This document shows positions 43,682 through 51,660 of a stretch of 64,000 bases of DNA, piece by piece. The stretch is from Halobacillus yeomjeoni. GTDB taxonomy: Bacteria > Bacillota > Bacilli > Bacillales > Halobacillaceae. Under the pieces are notes generated by a model. The model did no database searches. It saw only the letters and a list, made by a program, of their open reading frames with translations, and was not told the DNA's origin. Location of the stretch: positions 1 through 64,000 of the forward strand of contig NZ_JAIVAI010000004.1 in NCBI RefSeq assembly GCF_020171525.1, in the 5' to 3' direction. The first letter of the stretch is position 1, and every line of letters begins with the position of its first letter. The translations under genes were made by a program, and so were the position numbers.

Positions 43682-44251
43682 ATGGAAATTAAAACTGATT
43701 TAATGTTAGATGCAAAAGGCCTCGCTTGCCCGATGCCAATCGTAAAAACTAAAAAAACAATGAAAGACCTTGAAGCAGGTCATGTATTAGAAATCCAAGC
43801 GACTGATCAAGGATCTAAAGCAGACTTGGCTGCATGGGCAAAAAGCTCAGGACATCAGTATTTAGGAACGATCGAAGAAGGAGACGTTCTAAAACACTAT
43901 GTCAGAAAATCAAGCGATGAAGAAAGCCAGGAAAAGCAGCACCCGAATGTTGTAAGCAATGATGACTTGGAACAAGTCCGTTCCAATGAAGATACGATCA
44001 TTGTAGATGTGCGTGAAGCAGCAGAATATACTTTCGAGCATATCCCTGAAGCCACCTCTATTCCTTTAGGAGAATTAGGTGACCGCGCAGAGGAAATTGA
44101 CCGTAACAAAACAATTTACGTTGTATGCCGCACAGGAAACAGAAGTGATATGGCGGCTCAACAATTGACTGAAAAAGGCTTTGAGAACGTTTATAACGTG
44201 GTACCAGGCATGAGCGAATGGTCTGGTGAAACGAAATCTTTGAAGCAATAA
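43682..44251 (+). CDS. TusA-rhodanese fusion protein (YrkF-like)
   Basis: A 189-residue fusion. The N-terminal TusA-like domain has the sulfur-carrier motif GLACPMP (Cys16); the C-terminal rhodanese domain has CRTGNRSD at Cys149. The linker (about 78-100) is acidic and glutamine-rich. The order and length match B. subtilis YrkF. Sulfur could pass between the two cysteines within one chain. AGGAGG lies eight bases before the ATG. Confidence 0.92.
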   Translation: MEIKTDLMLDAKGLACPMPIVKTKKTMKDLEAGHVLEIQATDQGSKADLAAWAKSSGHQYLGTIEEGDVLKHYVRKSSDEESQEKQHPNVVSNDDLEQVRSNEDTIIVDVREAAEYTFEHIPEATSIPLGELGDRAEEIDRNKTIYVVCRTGNRSDMAAQQLTEKGFENVYNVVPGMSEWSGETKSLKQ

Positions 44252-44271
44252 AAAAATTTTAACAACCTGAA

Positions 44272-44285
44272 TACCTGAGGGGGTA
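44272..44285 (+). promoter_or_regulatory. possible third CstR-type box, overlapping the yrkH ribosome binding site
   Basis: TACCTGAGGGGGTA has the same 14-base frame as the two upstream boxes, but it includes the Shine-Dalgarno GAGGGGG of the next gene, so the resemblance may be chance. Confidence 0.35.
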
Positions 44286-44291
44286 AATGAA

Positions 44292-45422
44292 ATGTCAGTA
44301 CAAGAAATGACAGTACAAGAAGTTGCGAAAAAAGTATTGAATAATGAGAAATTGTTTGTACTTGACGTCCGTACGGAAGATGCCTTCGAAGACTGGAAAA
44401 TTGAAAGTGAAAGCTTCACTTACTTGAATGTTCCTTATTTCGATTTGCTTGATGGTGTCGAAGAAATTATGGATCAGCTTCCAAGTGACCAGGACATCCT
44501 TGTTGCCTGCGCGAAAGGTGGCTCATCTCAAATGGTCACTGAAATGCTTGAAGAAGCTGGTGTGAAAAATGCTTACTCCCTTGAAGGTGGGATGAAAGCA
44601 TGGAGTGAACACCTTGAGCCTGTAAAGGTGAGTGACTTGGACAATGGTGGTGAGCTTTATCAATTCGTAAGAATCGGTAAAGGCTGCCTATCCTACATGG
44701 TCGTCTCTGATGGTGAAGCAGCTGTGATTGATGCAACTCGCATGACAGGTATCTACACGGATTTTGCAAACGAAAAAAACGCAAAGATCACTCATGTGTT
44801 TGATACTCACCTACACGCCGATCATATCTCCGGCGGTAAGAAGCTTGCTGAAGAATCTGGCGGAACTTACTGGCTTCCTCCAAAAGACGCGGGTGAAGTC
44901 ACTTATGAATACCAGCCACTTCAAGATGGTGACCATGTATCCATCGGTGGAACGACAATTGACATCAATGCCCTATATTCACCAGGTCATACAATCGGAT
45001 CCACTTCATTCGTAGTAGATAACCGATTCTTGATGTCAGGTGATATCCTGTTCATCGATTCCATCGGTCGTCCAGACCTTGCTGGCAAAGCGGAAGATTG
45101 GGTCATGGACTTGAGAGAAACCTTGTATTCACGCTATAAAGAGCTTTCAGATGAACTTATTGTTCTACCGGCCCACTTTATGATTATGAATGAGTTGAAT
45201 GAAGATGGAACGGTAGCTGAAAAATTAGGTGTCCTATTTGAGAAAAACCATGGTCTGAACATCGAAGATCAAGATGAATTCAGGAAGATGGTAACAGAAA
45301 ACCTTCCACCTCAACCGAATGCTTATCAAGAAATCCGCGAGACAAACATGGGTAAGATTATACCGGATGAAGAGAAGCAGCGTGAGATGGAAGTCGGCCC
45401 AAACCGTTGTGCCGTACGCTAA
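44292..45422 (+). CDS. rhodanese / metallo-beta-lactamase persulfide dioxygenase-like protein (YrkH-like)
   Basis: A 376-residue two-domain protein. Residues about 1-110 are a rhodanese domain with Cys73 in ACAKGGSS. From about 120 on there is an ETHE1-like metallo-beta-lactamase domain with the metal-binding THLHADH (H173, H175, D177, H178), [23 protein letters not shown] and PAHFM. Such enzymes oxidise glutathione or other persulfides to sulfite and pass on thiosulfate. In S. aureus CstB the dioxygenase comes first, whereas here the rhodanese domain is N-terminal. Confidence 0.88.
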   Translation: MSVQEMTVQEVAKKVLNNEKLFVLDVRTEDAFEDWKIESESFTYLNVPYFDLLDGVEEIMDQLPSDQDILVACAKGGSSQMVTEMLEEAGVKNAYSLEGGMKAWSEHLEPVKVSDLDNGGELYQFVRIGKGCLSYMVVSDGEAAVIDATRMTGIYTDFANEKNAKITHVFDTHLHADHISGGKKLAEESGGTYWLPPKDAGEVTYEYQPLQDGDHVSIGGTTIDINALYSPGHTIGSTSFVVDNRFLMSGDILFIDSIGRPDLAGKAEDWVMDLRETLYSRYKELSDELIVLPAHFMIMNELNEDGTVAEKLGVLFEKNHGLNIEDQDEFRKMVTENLPPQPNAYQEIRETNMGKIIPDEEKQREMEVGPNRCAVR

Positions 45423-45491
45423 ATTTCTTTCAAAATGATTATCTTAAATAAATGAAATTCACAAAAACAATTTTACTGGAGGTATTTAATC

Positions 45492-45719
45492 ATGAACGTA
45501 GCAAAAGTATTAGATGCAAAAGGATTGGCTTGCCCTATGCCGATCGTTAAGACTAAAAAAGCGATGAAAGACGTGGAAAGCGGAGAAATCCTTGAAATTC
45601 ACACAACTGACCAAGGTGCTAAAAGCGACCTGACCGCATGGGCAAAATCAGGCGGACACGAACTGCTTAAACATGAAGAAGAAAACGAAGTATTAAAATT
45701 CTGGATTAAAAAAGCGTAA
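45492..45719 (+). CDS. TusA-like sulfur carrier protein (YrkI-like)
   Basis: A 75-residue TusA-family protein with the carrier motif GLACPMP (Cys14). It is strongly similar to the TusA domain of the upstream fusion (VKTKKAMKD, LEIHTTDQGAKSDLTAWAK), so the two probably arose by duplication. The length equals B. subtilis YrkI. GGAGG lies eight bases before the ATG. Confidence 0.92.
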   Translation: MNVAKVLDAKGLACPMPIVKTKKAMKDVESGEILEIHTTDQGAKSDLTAWAKSGGHELLKHEEENEVLKFWIKKA

Positions 45720-45731
45720 ATAAAATTAAAC

Positions 45732-45765
45732 AAAAGGGGACCTGCCACGGTTCCCTTCCTTTTTT
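45732..45765 (+). terminator. possible attenuating terminator between yrkI and yrkJ
   Basis: Imperfect stem AAGGGGACC / GGTTCCCTT followed by CCTTTTTT. It could reduce transcription into the permease gene. Confidence 0.5.
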
Positions 45766-45783
45766 AAAAGGAGGTTGAACGCA

Positions 45784-46560
45784 ATGGAAATAGGATTTAT
45801 GATCACCATATTCCTTATAGGGTTCGTTGGTTCGTATATATCTGGTATGCTCGGAATTGGCGGATCGATTATAAAATACCCGATGCTTTTATATATCCCG
45901 TCTCTCGTCGGTTTCACTGCATTCACCGCACATGAAGTCTCAGGAATCAGTGCTGTCCAGGTATTCTTTGCTACCATTGGTGGTGTATGGGCTTATAGAA
46001 AAGGCGGATACTTGAATAAGCCCCTGATTCTTTATATGGGCGTAAGTATTTTGATCGGAAGCTTCATAGGAGGATATGGATCAAGATTCATGCCTGAAAG
46101 TGGGATCAATATTGTTTACGGGATATTAGCGCTGATCGCTACCGTGATGATGTTTATCCCTAAAAAAGGGTTAGATGACCAAGCACTTGATGAAGTACGA
46201 TTCAACCGTGGTGTCGCTGCCTCTCTTGCGTTGATTGTAGGTATCGGTGCAGGAATCGTCGGTGCAGCAGGAGCTTTCCTACTTGTTCCTATCATGCTTG
46301 TTGTATTAAAAATCCCGACACGGATGACAATAGCATCCTCTCTTGCGATTACCATGATTTCTTCCATTGGAGCTACTGTAGGTAAAGTGACGACCGGCCA
46401 AGTCGAATATTTCCCTGCAGCAATTATGGTTGTGGCCAGTTTGATCGCTGCACCGCTAGGCGCAAAAGCTGGTAAGAAAGTAAATACGAAGGTTCTCCAA
46501 ACGATCTTAGCCATACTGATACTTGGTACGACCATAAAAGTATGGGCAGATATTTTCTAA
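45784..46560 (+). CDS. TauE/SafE family sulfite/organosulfonate permease (YrkJ-like)
   Basis: A 258-residue membrane protein with about eight hydrophobic helices and the repeated glycine-rich signatures of the TauE/SafE family ([30 protein letters not shown]). It probably exports sulfite or a related product of persulfide oxidation. The ATG at 45784 follows AAAGGAGG by nine bases; a TTG three codons earlier abuts it. It ends the operon, with a strong terminator after it. Confidence 0.9.
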   Translation: MEIGFMITIFLIGFVGSYISGMLGIGGSIIKYPMLLYIPSLVGFTAFTAHEVSGISAVQVFFATIGGVWAYRKGGYLNKPLILYMGVSILIGSFIGGYGSRFMPESGINIVYGILALIATVMMFIPKKGLDDQALDEVRFNRGVAASLALIVGIGAGIVGAAGAFLLVPIMLVVLKIPTRMTIASSLAITMISSIGATVGKVTTGQVEYFPAAIMVVASLIAAPLGAKAGKKVNTKVLQTILAILILGTTIKVWADIF

Positions 46561-46571
46561 ATTGCATCTTT

Positions 46572-46602
46572 AAGAGTCACGATTGAATATCGTGACTCTT
46601 TT
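46572..46602 (+). terminator. terminator of the persulfide operon
   Basis: Perfect 12-bp inverted repeat AAGAGTCACGAT / ATCGTGACTCTT with a 5-base loop followed by TT. Confidence 0.88.
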
Positions 46603-47062
46603 CTGTGGATTTAAGCCTCCTCCCTTTTTTAATGGCAGCTGTCCTTAAATAAAAGTTCTGTTCAAGTCTGTTGTTGATATATTAATCGATTTCTTATTAG
46701 TCCACCCGTCAGTGATTGTGGTTTTGATCCGATCGTTTCCCTGTGTATGGGAGTGAAGGGAACAACGGTCCGCTTTCCGCGAGGACGCTTAAGTCGCCTC
46801 AAATTTCGTCCACCGGGAATCTGCCTGTTTCCCCTTCTTACCCATTCATAGTTGATTTAATAAAAGGACATGTTTTAAAGATTCATGGCCTTTCCGGCCC
46901 ATCTATCTATAATAAGCGGTCTAGGGAATGGCGAGAGAGACCCCCTGTGGGATCAAGGTACATCGTCAGCCACCGTATGAAGAAGAGGCTCACGGTACCC
47001 CATGGAAACAGCTGAGACGTACTCACATGTAAAATAACAACACCAAACAATAACAGAGCCAA
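46603..47062. other. gene-free stretch holding repeat copy D
   Basis: About 460 bases between the convergent operon terminator and the ltaS terminator, nearly all occupied by repeat copy D. The reading frame at 46743-47015 lies inside the repeat and has no credible ribosome binding site. Confidence 0.6.
46655..47060. repeat. intergenic repeat, copy D
   Basis: About 406 bp. The left end (GTTCTGTT, then TTGTTGATAT) is a decayed form of the family end; the right end AATAACAGAGCC is intact. It shares CTCACGGTACCCCA and GTAAAATAACAAC with copy C and CGCTTTCCGCG with copy B, plus an extra internal block of about 150 bp not seen in the others. Confidence 0.7.
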
Positions 47063-47094
47063 ATAAAAAAGCTGCCGTACTCGATACGGCAGCT
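47063..47094 (-). terminator. terminator of ltaS
   Basis: Perfect 10-bp inverted repeat AGCTGCCGTA / TACGGCAGCT with a 5-base loop, followed by a T-run on the minus strand, 13 bases after the stop. Confidence 0.9.
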
Positions 47095-47106
47095 AAATCA
47101 ATTCAC

Positions 47107-49008
47107 TTATGAATCTTTTGTATTCTCCTCCGGAGTGACCATTTCTGTTTCTTTTAAATAGCGTAACAAGTCACCATAGATAACAGAATCGGAAACATTC
47201 AGTTCTTCCTCTGCTGCTTCAAAACCTGGAGCACAGTCCTCGGAAGGTACTTCCTCACCTGTTTCACGATCATAGCAAACCCCTTGAATACCTACATAGT
47301 TCTCATTGGCAAAATCTCCATCACGGGTAACCATCAATTGACGTCGGTTTTCCGCTAATAAATCCTGCCCGAATTGTACAGGGTTGGAGTCCTCAATCCC
47401 TAACAAATTAGTAAGGGTAGGACGCAGGTCGATTTGTCCACCGACCGTATGGTTCTTTTCTGCTTTGATACCTTTACCATATATAAGCATAGGGACGCGT
47501 TGTAACTGGAATTGTTCATAATCGTTTATTTCTTTACCCAGGTACTCACCCATTGCTTCCTGATGATTTTCTGAAATACCAAAGTGATCACCATATATGA
47601 CTAGAATGGTATCATCATATAATTCGGATTGCTTGAATTCTTCAACGAACTGTTTTAGAGCTTCATCTTGATATCGTATTGTTTGGAAGTAGCGGTTCAA
47701 GGTACCACTGGAAGTTTCCCCTTCTTCAATGAGCTTTTTATCTTCCGGTAAAGAGAATGGATAGTGGTTCGTTAAAGTAATCATCTTAGAGTAGAACGGC
47801 TTCTCCATATCTTTCATTTTATTTAAAGAATCTGCAAAGAAATGTTCATCCAAGTAACCCCATCCGTGGGATTTTTCCTCGGTAATCTCATAATCCTCTT
47901 TGGAATAAAACTCATCGTACCCTAATGAATCATACATGACATTTCTGTTCCAGAATGTTTTATCATTCGCGTGCATGACATTGGTGAAATAACCATTTTC
48001 TTTTAATAAGCTTGGGAACGCTTCATAATCATTCCCTGAATGAGTAAAGAACACAGCACCACGATTCAACGGGTACATGGAGTTGGCTAGTAAGAATTCT
48101 GAATCAGACGTTCGACCTTGCTTTACCTGATGGTAAAAGTTATCGAAATAAATACCTTTTTCCTTCAAATCATTAAAATAAGGAGTTAACTCTTCGCCGT
48201 GTAAGGTATTATCGACAACAAAGGTTTGAGTACTTTCAAGTGAAAGAGCAATTACGTTCTTACCTTCGGCCACGCCTTCAAGACGATCACTATCTTCCTT
48301 CTTGTTCTCGTTCATATAGTTGATGACTGGTACGAGTTCGTTACTGTCTGCAAGAGTTTTCTTCATTTCTGTCTTACCTTGTAGAACAGCATCATAGACG
48401 TGATAGTTGATCAAGCCGATATACTTCACCAGCATATTTCTATCAAATGTTCTTTCCAGAAGATCTGTACGCTCTGTTTCTGCCCATTGCAGGTTTACAA
48501 TAAACAATGGAACAGCGAGAAGAGCCAACAGAAAACCCTCACGGCGCTTTGGCATGAATTGTGTCAGACGATCTGACTTTAAATAAAACAAAAGAACGGC
48601 AGCTATGACTACATCGACAAATAATAATATGTCCGTCGTTTCAAGAATCGTTTTTATACTGCCTCCCATGCCAGCCAAGTTTGCGACCTGGCTCAGCATC
48701 GGTATAGTGATAAAGTCATTGTATTCACGATAAAAAAGGACATTCACATATAAAAGAACGGATCCAAGAATATAAGAAACAAACATTCCTTTACGACCGC
48801 CCAGCAAAATACCTAAACCAAAAATTAAGAAAATGCTGCTTAATGGGTTGAATGCAAGTATGGATGCTTCATTGGCATTCTCTACATTCAAGGAAAAAAT
48901 ATTGCTTTGTATATATGACATTTTAATCCAGAATATACCGATAATAATGGCATAAACCGTTAACTTCAATGCATTGTTTTTATTAAAGTATTTATTTTTA
49001 GTAAACAT
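47107..49008 (-). CDS. lipoteichoic acid synthase family protein (LtaS-type sulfatase)
   Basis: A 633-residue protein with five N-terminal membrane helices (to about residue 180) and a large extracellular sulfatase-fold domain. The catalytic threonine lies in LSLESTQTFV; NHYPFSLP and VIYGDHFG are typical. It polymerises glycerol phosphate from phosphatidylglycerol onto a glycolipid anchor. Bacillus species carry several paralogues, so this may be the main synthase or a stress-related one. GGAGG lies seven bases before the ATG. Confidence 0.92.
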   Translation of the reverse strand: MFTKNKYFNKNNALKLTVYAIIIGIFWIKMSYIQSNIFSLNVENANEASILAFNPLSSIFLIFGLGILLGGRKGMFVSYILGSVLLYVNVLFYREYNDFITIPMLSQVANLAGMGGSIKTILETTDILLFVDVVIAAVLLFYLKSDRLTQFMPKRREGFLLALLAVPLFIVNLQWAETERTDLLERTFDRNMLVKYIGLINYHVYDAVLQGKTEMKKTLADSNELVPVINYMNENKKEDSDRLEGVAEGKNVIALSLESTQTFVVDNTLHGEELTPYFNDLKEKGIYFDNFYHQVKQGRTSDSEFLLANSMYPLNRGAVFFTHSGNDYEAFPSLLKENGYFTNVMHANDKTFWNRNVMYDSLGYDEFYSKEDYEITEEKSHGWGYLDEHFFADSLNKMKDMEKPFYSKMITLTNHYPFSLPEDKKLIEEGETSSGTLNRYFQTIRYQDEALKQFVEEFKQSELYDDTILVIYGDHFGISENHQEAMGEYLGKEINDYEQFQLQRVPMLIYGKGIKAEKNHTVGGQIDLRPTLTNLLGIEDSNPVQFGQDLLAENRRQLMVTRDGDFANENYVGIQGVCYDRETGEEVPSEDCAPGFEAAEEELNVSDSVIYGDLLRYLKETEMVTPEENTKDS

Positions 49009-49483
49009 TGTAAAACCTCCGTTAATTTTACATTACCCAATTCTACCGCATATTCGGCTATTTTTGTACCAGATTTTCATAGTTTTAAAAATCTGACATA
49101 TTCGTAATAGAATTATCAAGGTTTCGTAAAGGAAAAATGAAACATTGGGACTAGGTGACTTTGGATTTACACATAACCCCACTGCAATAGTGCCATATAC
49201 AAATTATGTTTCAGCCTGCTTATGTATTAACTTTCCACTACATTTTCTTCTACTTTACCTTTTTCATGTGGCGTTAAACTTATTTTACGAAATTAATTTT
49301 ATAATAGAATCAAACCAACAAGATTACACAATCCAGACCCAATACTTGTAAATAATAAACATTTAATATCATTTTTTGTAATTTTATGTCTATTAATATC
49401 AAAACGGCACTTTTTTGTTATATATAATGTACGGTAAGTACCAGAACGGTTACAATAAACCTAGGTTCTGACCGGAAATAATA
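49009..49483. other. AT-rich intergenic region between ltaS and the capA-like gene
   Basis: 475 bases with the two divergent promoters. TATATAAT about 65 bases before the capA-like gene is a -10 candidate without a clear -35. CAGAAC and GTTCTG around 49441-49470 could form a leader hairpin. The frame at 49145-49351 starts with TTG, lacks a Shine-Dalgarno and is rejected. Confidence 0.5.
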
Positions 49484-49498
49484 GTGGAGGTGTTTGAA

Positions 49499-50638
49499 AT
49501 TAACCGTCAAAAACTCACCTTGATAGGCTTTTTTATCATCTTTTTTATATCGGGGTGTGATCTTTCTATTACAGATCATGCAAAAGATCCTGGCAAACTA
49601 CACGCATCATCGAGTGTTAATGTAAAAGATAAAAAACAAAGGCATTTTAATAAGGAAATAACCATTTCAGCCATTGGGGACATCCTGATTCACAGTCGGG
49701 TATATCGGGATGCCAAAACAGAAGATGGCTATGAATTCTTTCCAATGATGGACGAAGTTCAATCCCAGTTGAGCTCTTCGACAATTACAATAGCCAACCA
49801 GGAAACTATGATTGGCGGGGTTGAATTAGGTTTATCAGGGTATCCACAATTCAATTCTCCTACTTCTATTGGTGATACGCTGAAAGAGTTGGGCGTCGAT
49901 GTTGTAACACTGGCTAACAACCACACCTTGGACCGTGGCTTAGAAGCAATAGATCGATCTATAAAGTATTGGGATAAGATAGGAATGAAACATACAGGAG
50001 CTTATACCAATAAAGAAGCAAGTGAAAAAATACTTACTTACCATACAGAAGAAGGAATTTCAGTGGCTATACTCAGTTATACATACGGAACAAATGGCAT
50101 CCCATCTCCTGATGGAAAAAACTATGTCGTAAACAGAATCAACTATCAAAAGATGGCCTCAGATATAGAAAAAGCAAAAAAACAAGCCGACAGCGTCTTG
50201 CTCAATCTTCATGCAGGTAAAGAATACCAGCCCTACCCAAGTGATTATCAAAAGCAATTAGCAAGATTTGGGGCTGACCACGGTGTTGATGCTGTAATCG
50301 GACACCACCCTCATGTATTACAGCCATTAGAATGGGTAGAAGGTAAAAATGGCAACAATACACTTGTAATCTATTCCCTGGGAAATTTCTTCTCTGGTCA
50401 AAATCCCTTTCAGACCCGAATAGGGGGTATCCTCACATTCTCCCTTAAAACGACAAATGACGATGCAGACCCTATCGTAGCAGCGAACCCTACATTTGAA
50501 ATAACATTCGTGAAATCAGATGGCGAGCATAGGTATGAAGTCGTGCCTATGCATAAGATCAGTCGACTTAGCCAAGAATATGAAAATAAGAAAAAACACC
50601 TTTCTCAATGGATGCCCGACCTACAATTTGTTGAATAA
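49499..50638 (+). CDS. CapA-family lipoprotein (poly-gamma-glutamate synthesis type; probable AUU start)
   Basis: A 380-residue lipoprotein of the CapA/PgsA metallophosphatase-like family. The lipobox FISGC is followed by a linker and the catalytic-type domain with ISAIGDILIHS, ANQETMIGG, VVTLANNHTLDRG, LNLHAGKEY and IGHHPHVLQPLEW. No capB/capC genes are nearby, so capsule synthesis is not implied. The first conventional codon is GTG at 49484, but it coincides with the Shine-Dalgarno GTGGAGGTG. An ATT at 49499, six bases after that site, gives a classic lipoprotein signal (NRQKLTLIGFFIIFFISGC), so AUU is proposed. Confidence 0.85.
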   Translation: MNRQKLTLIGFFIIFFISGCDLSITDHAKDPGKLHASSSVNVKDKKQRHFNKEITISAIGDILIHSRVYRDAKTEDGYEFFPMMDEVQSQLSSSTITIANQETMIGGVELGLSGYPQFNSPTSIGDTLKELGVDVVTLANNHTLDRGLEAIDRSIKYWDKIGMKHTGAYTNKEASEKILTYHTEEGISVAILSYTYGTNGIPSPDGKNYVVNRINYQKMASDIEKAKKQADSVLLNLHAGKEYQPYPSDYQKQLARFGADHGVDAVIGHHPHVLQPLEWVEGKNGNNTLVIYSLGNFFSGQNPFQTRIGGILTFSLKTTNDDADPIVAANPTFEITFVKSDGEHRYEVVPMHKISRLSQEYENKKKHLSQWMPDLQFVE

Positions 50639-50639
50639 A

Positions 50640-50673
50640 AAAAGGACATGACAACTTCCAGTCATGTCCTTTT
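50640..50673 (+). terminator. terminator of the capA-like gene
   Basis: Perfect 13-bp inverted repeat AAAAGGACATGAC / GTCATGTCCTTTT with an 8-base loop. Confidence 0.88.
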
Positions 50674-50735
50674 AACATTAATTGTAATGAAATACGTTCA
50701 ACAGCTCATACTAATGGGAGGAGGTGTTGAAAAAC

Positions 50736-50984
50736 ATGCAGCCCTATCTTTGTCCGAACTGCAAAACAAACCGATCCCGTTTCAATCTTATTGAACAGAA
50801 GTCGAGATCAGTAAAAATCAACCCTGATTCTGGAGAAATTATTAAGGAGTATTCGCTTGATCAAATGGACCCTTTTCATATGCCTTATAAAGGTCCTTCT
50901 ATAAAAATTCAATGTGGATCTTGCGGCCTCGTAGAAGATGAAAAGACATTCGCTGCTTTTGCAGCCAATAACAAGCTGAAATGA
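50736..50984 (+). CDS. small zinc-ribbon protein
   Basis: An 82-residue soluble protein with two CxxC pairs, CPNC near the start and CGSC near residue 66, which would form a zinc ribbon. It is not recognised further. AGGAGG lies eleven bases before the ATG at 50736; a TTG at 50727 or GTG at 50724 is possible but too close. It is transcribed towards the partition operon, with which it converges. Confidence 0.75.
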   Translation: MQPYLCPNCKTNRSRFNLIEQKSRSVKINPDSGEIIKEYSLDQMDPFHMPYKGPSIKIQCGSCGLVEDEKTFAAFAANNKLK

Positions 50985-51010
50985 TCCTCAAATCATAGAA
51001 TCACCATAAA

Positions 51011-51054
51011 AAATGACTGAATCCCTCGATTTTAATGTTGGGAATCAGTCATTT
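51011..51054 (-). terminator. terminator of the partition operon
   Basis: Inverted repeat AATGACTGATTCCC / GGGATTCAGTCATT (one mismatch) with a long loop and a T-run on the minus strand. The stop codon of the ParR-like gene lies inside the first arm. Confidence 0.85.
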
Positions 51055-51651
51055 ATTCATGCTGGAAAAGAAGTCACCAAGAGGATCATCATCTGTTTCT
51101 TCGGAAGAGGATTCTTCTACCTGGGTATTCAAGTCCTCTTGTAAATGGTCAAGGCTGAGATCATCAAGGTCATCATCATTCCCCTGAAAATCACCTTCAT
51201 CCTCTATAGAAAAGGTTGGAATTTCTGCTTTTGGATCATTGGGCTCTTCTCTTAATGTCGCAGCCATTTCTTCTTCCTGTAAATAGAGAGCTTCATCAAT
51301 ATCGTAGGCATTGCTGTTTAAAGAAGCTAATAATGTTGTTGCACGCATCGGGTCCATCATCAGCTGATATAATATGCTTCCTATCAATGCTTCTGAATGC
51401 TCATGCTTGATCCAATTTCGTTGTTCTTTAGTCAATGGCTTTGGAAGGGGGATGGTAACTGTTTCTTTGTCTTTAGAAATCGTTTCATTGACACCATCTA
51501 ACACATATTGTGCAATTTTGCTTGAGAAATTGCGTCGTTCTTTTTCCTTCAACTGGGATAGCTGCCTTAATATATGATCTGGAGTGTCCGAGGGGACACG
51601 AAATGTAATCGATTGACCCCTCTCAACACTTCTTTTTGACTGATTACTCAT
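51049..51651 (-). CDS. ParR-like adaptor protein of a type II partition system
   Basis: A 200-residue protein. The N-terminal part (about 12-55; QSITFRVPSDTPDHILRQL, RNFSSKIAQYVLDGV) looks like a ribbon-helix-helix DNA-binding domain. The C-terminal half is strongly acidic (DDDLDDLSLDHL, SSSEETDDDPLGDFFSS) and would contact the actin-like filament. It follows the ParM-like gene by 9 bases. ParR proteins diverge fast, so the identity rests on gene order, size and fold type. AAGGTG precedes the ATG. Confidence 0.8.
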   Translation of the reverse strand: MSNQSKRSVERGQSITFRVPSDTPDHILRQLSQLKEKERRNFSSKIAQYVLDGVNETISKDKETVTIPLPKPLTKEQRNWIKHEHSEALIGSILYQLMMDPMRATTLLASLNSNAYDIDEALYLQEEEMAATLREEPNDPKAEIPTFSIEDEGDFQGNDDDLDDLSLDHLQEDLNTQVEESSSEETDDDPLGDFFSSMNK

Positions 51652-51660
51652 ATCATCACC

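Noticed and set aside
44272-44285. Confident third CstR operator
   Set aside because: The match depends on bases of the GAGGGGG Shine-Dalgarno and there is no promoter next to it, so it is listed only as possible.
45415-45491. Separate promoter or terminator between yrkH and yrkI
   Set aside because: The 69-base gap shows neither a stem with T-run nor a -35/-10 pair, so the genes are treated as one operon.
46743-47015. 90-codon frame on the plus strand
   Set aside because: It lies inside repeat copy D and has no credible ribosome binding site; the product resembles nothing.
49145-49351. 68-codon frame between ltaS and the capA-like gene
   Set aside because: TTG start with no Shine-Dalgarno in an AT-rich promoter region; the hydrophobic product is what AT-rich DNA yields by chance.
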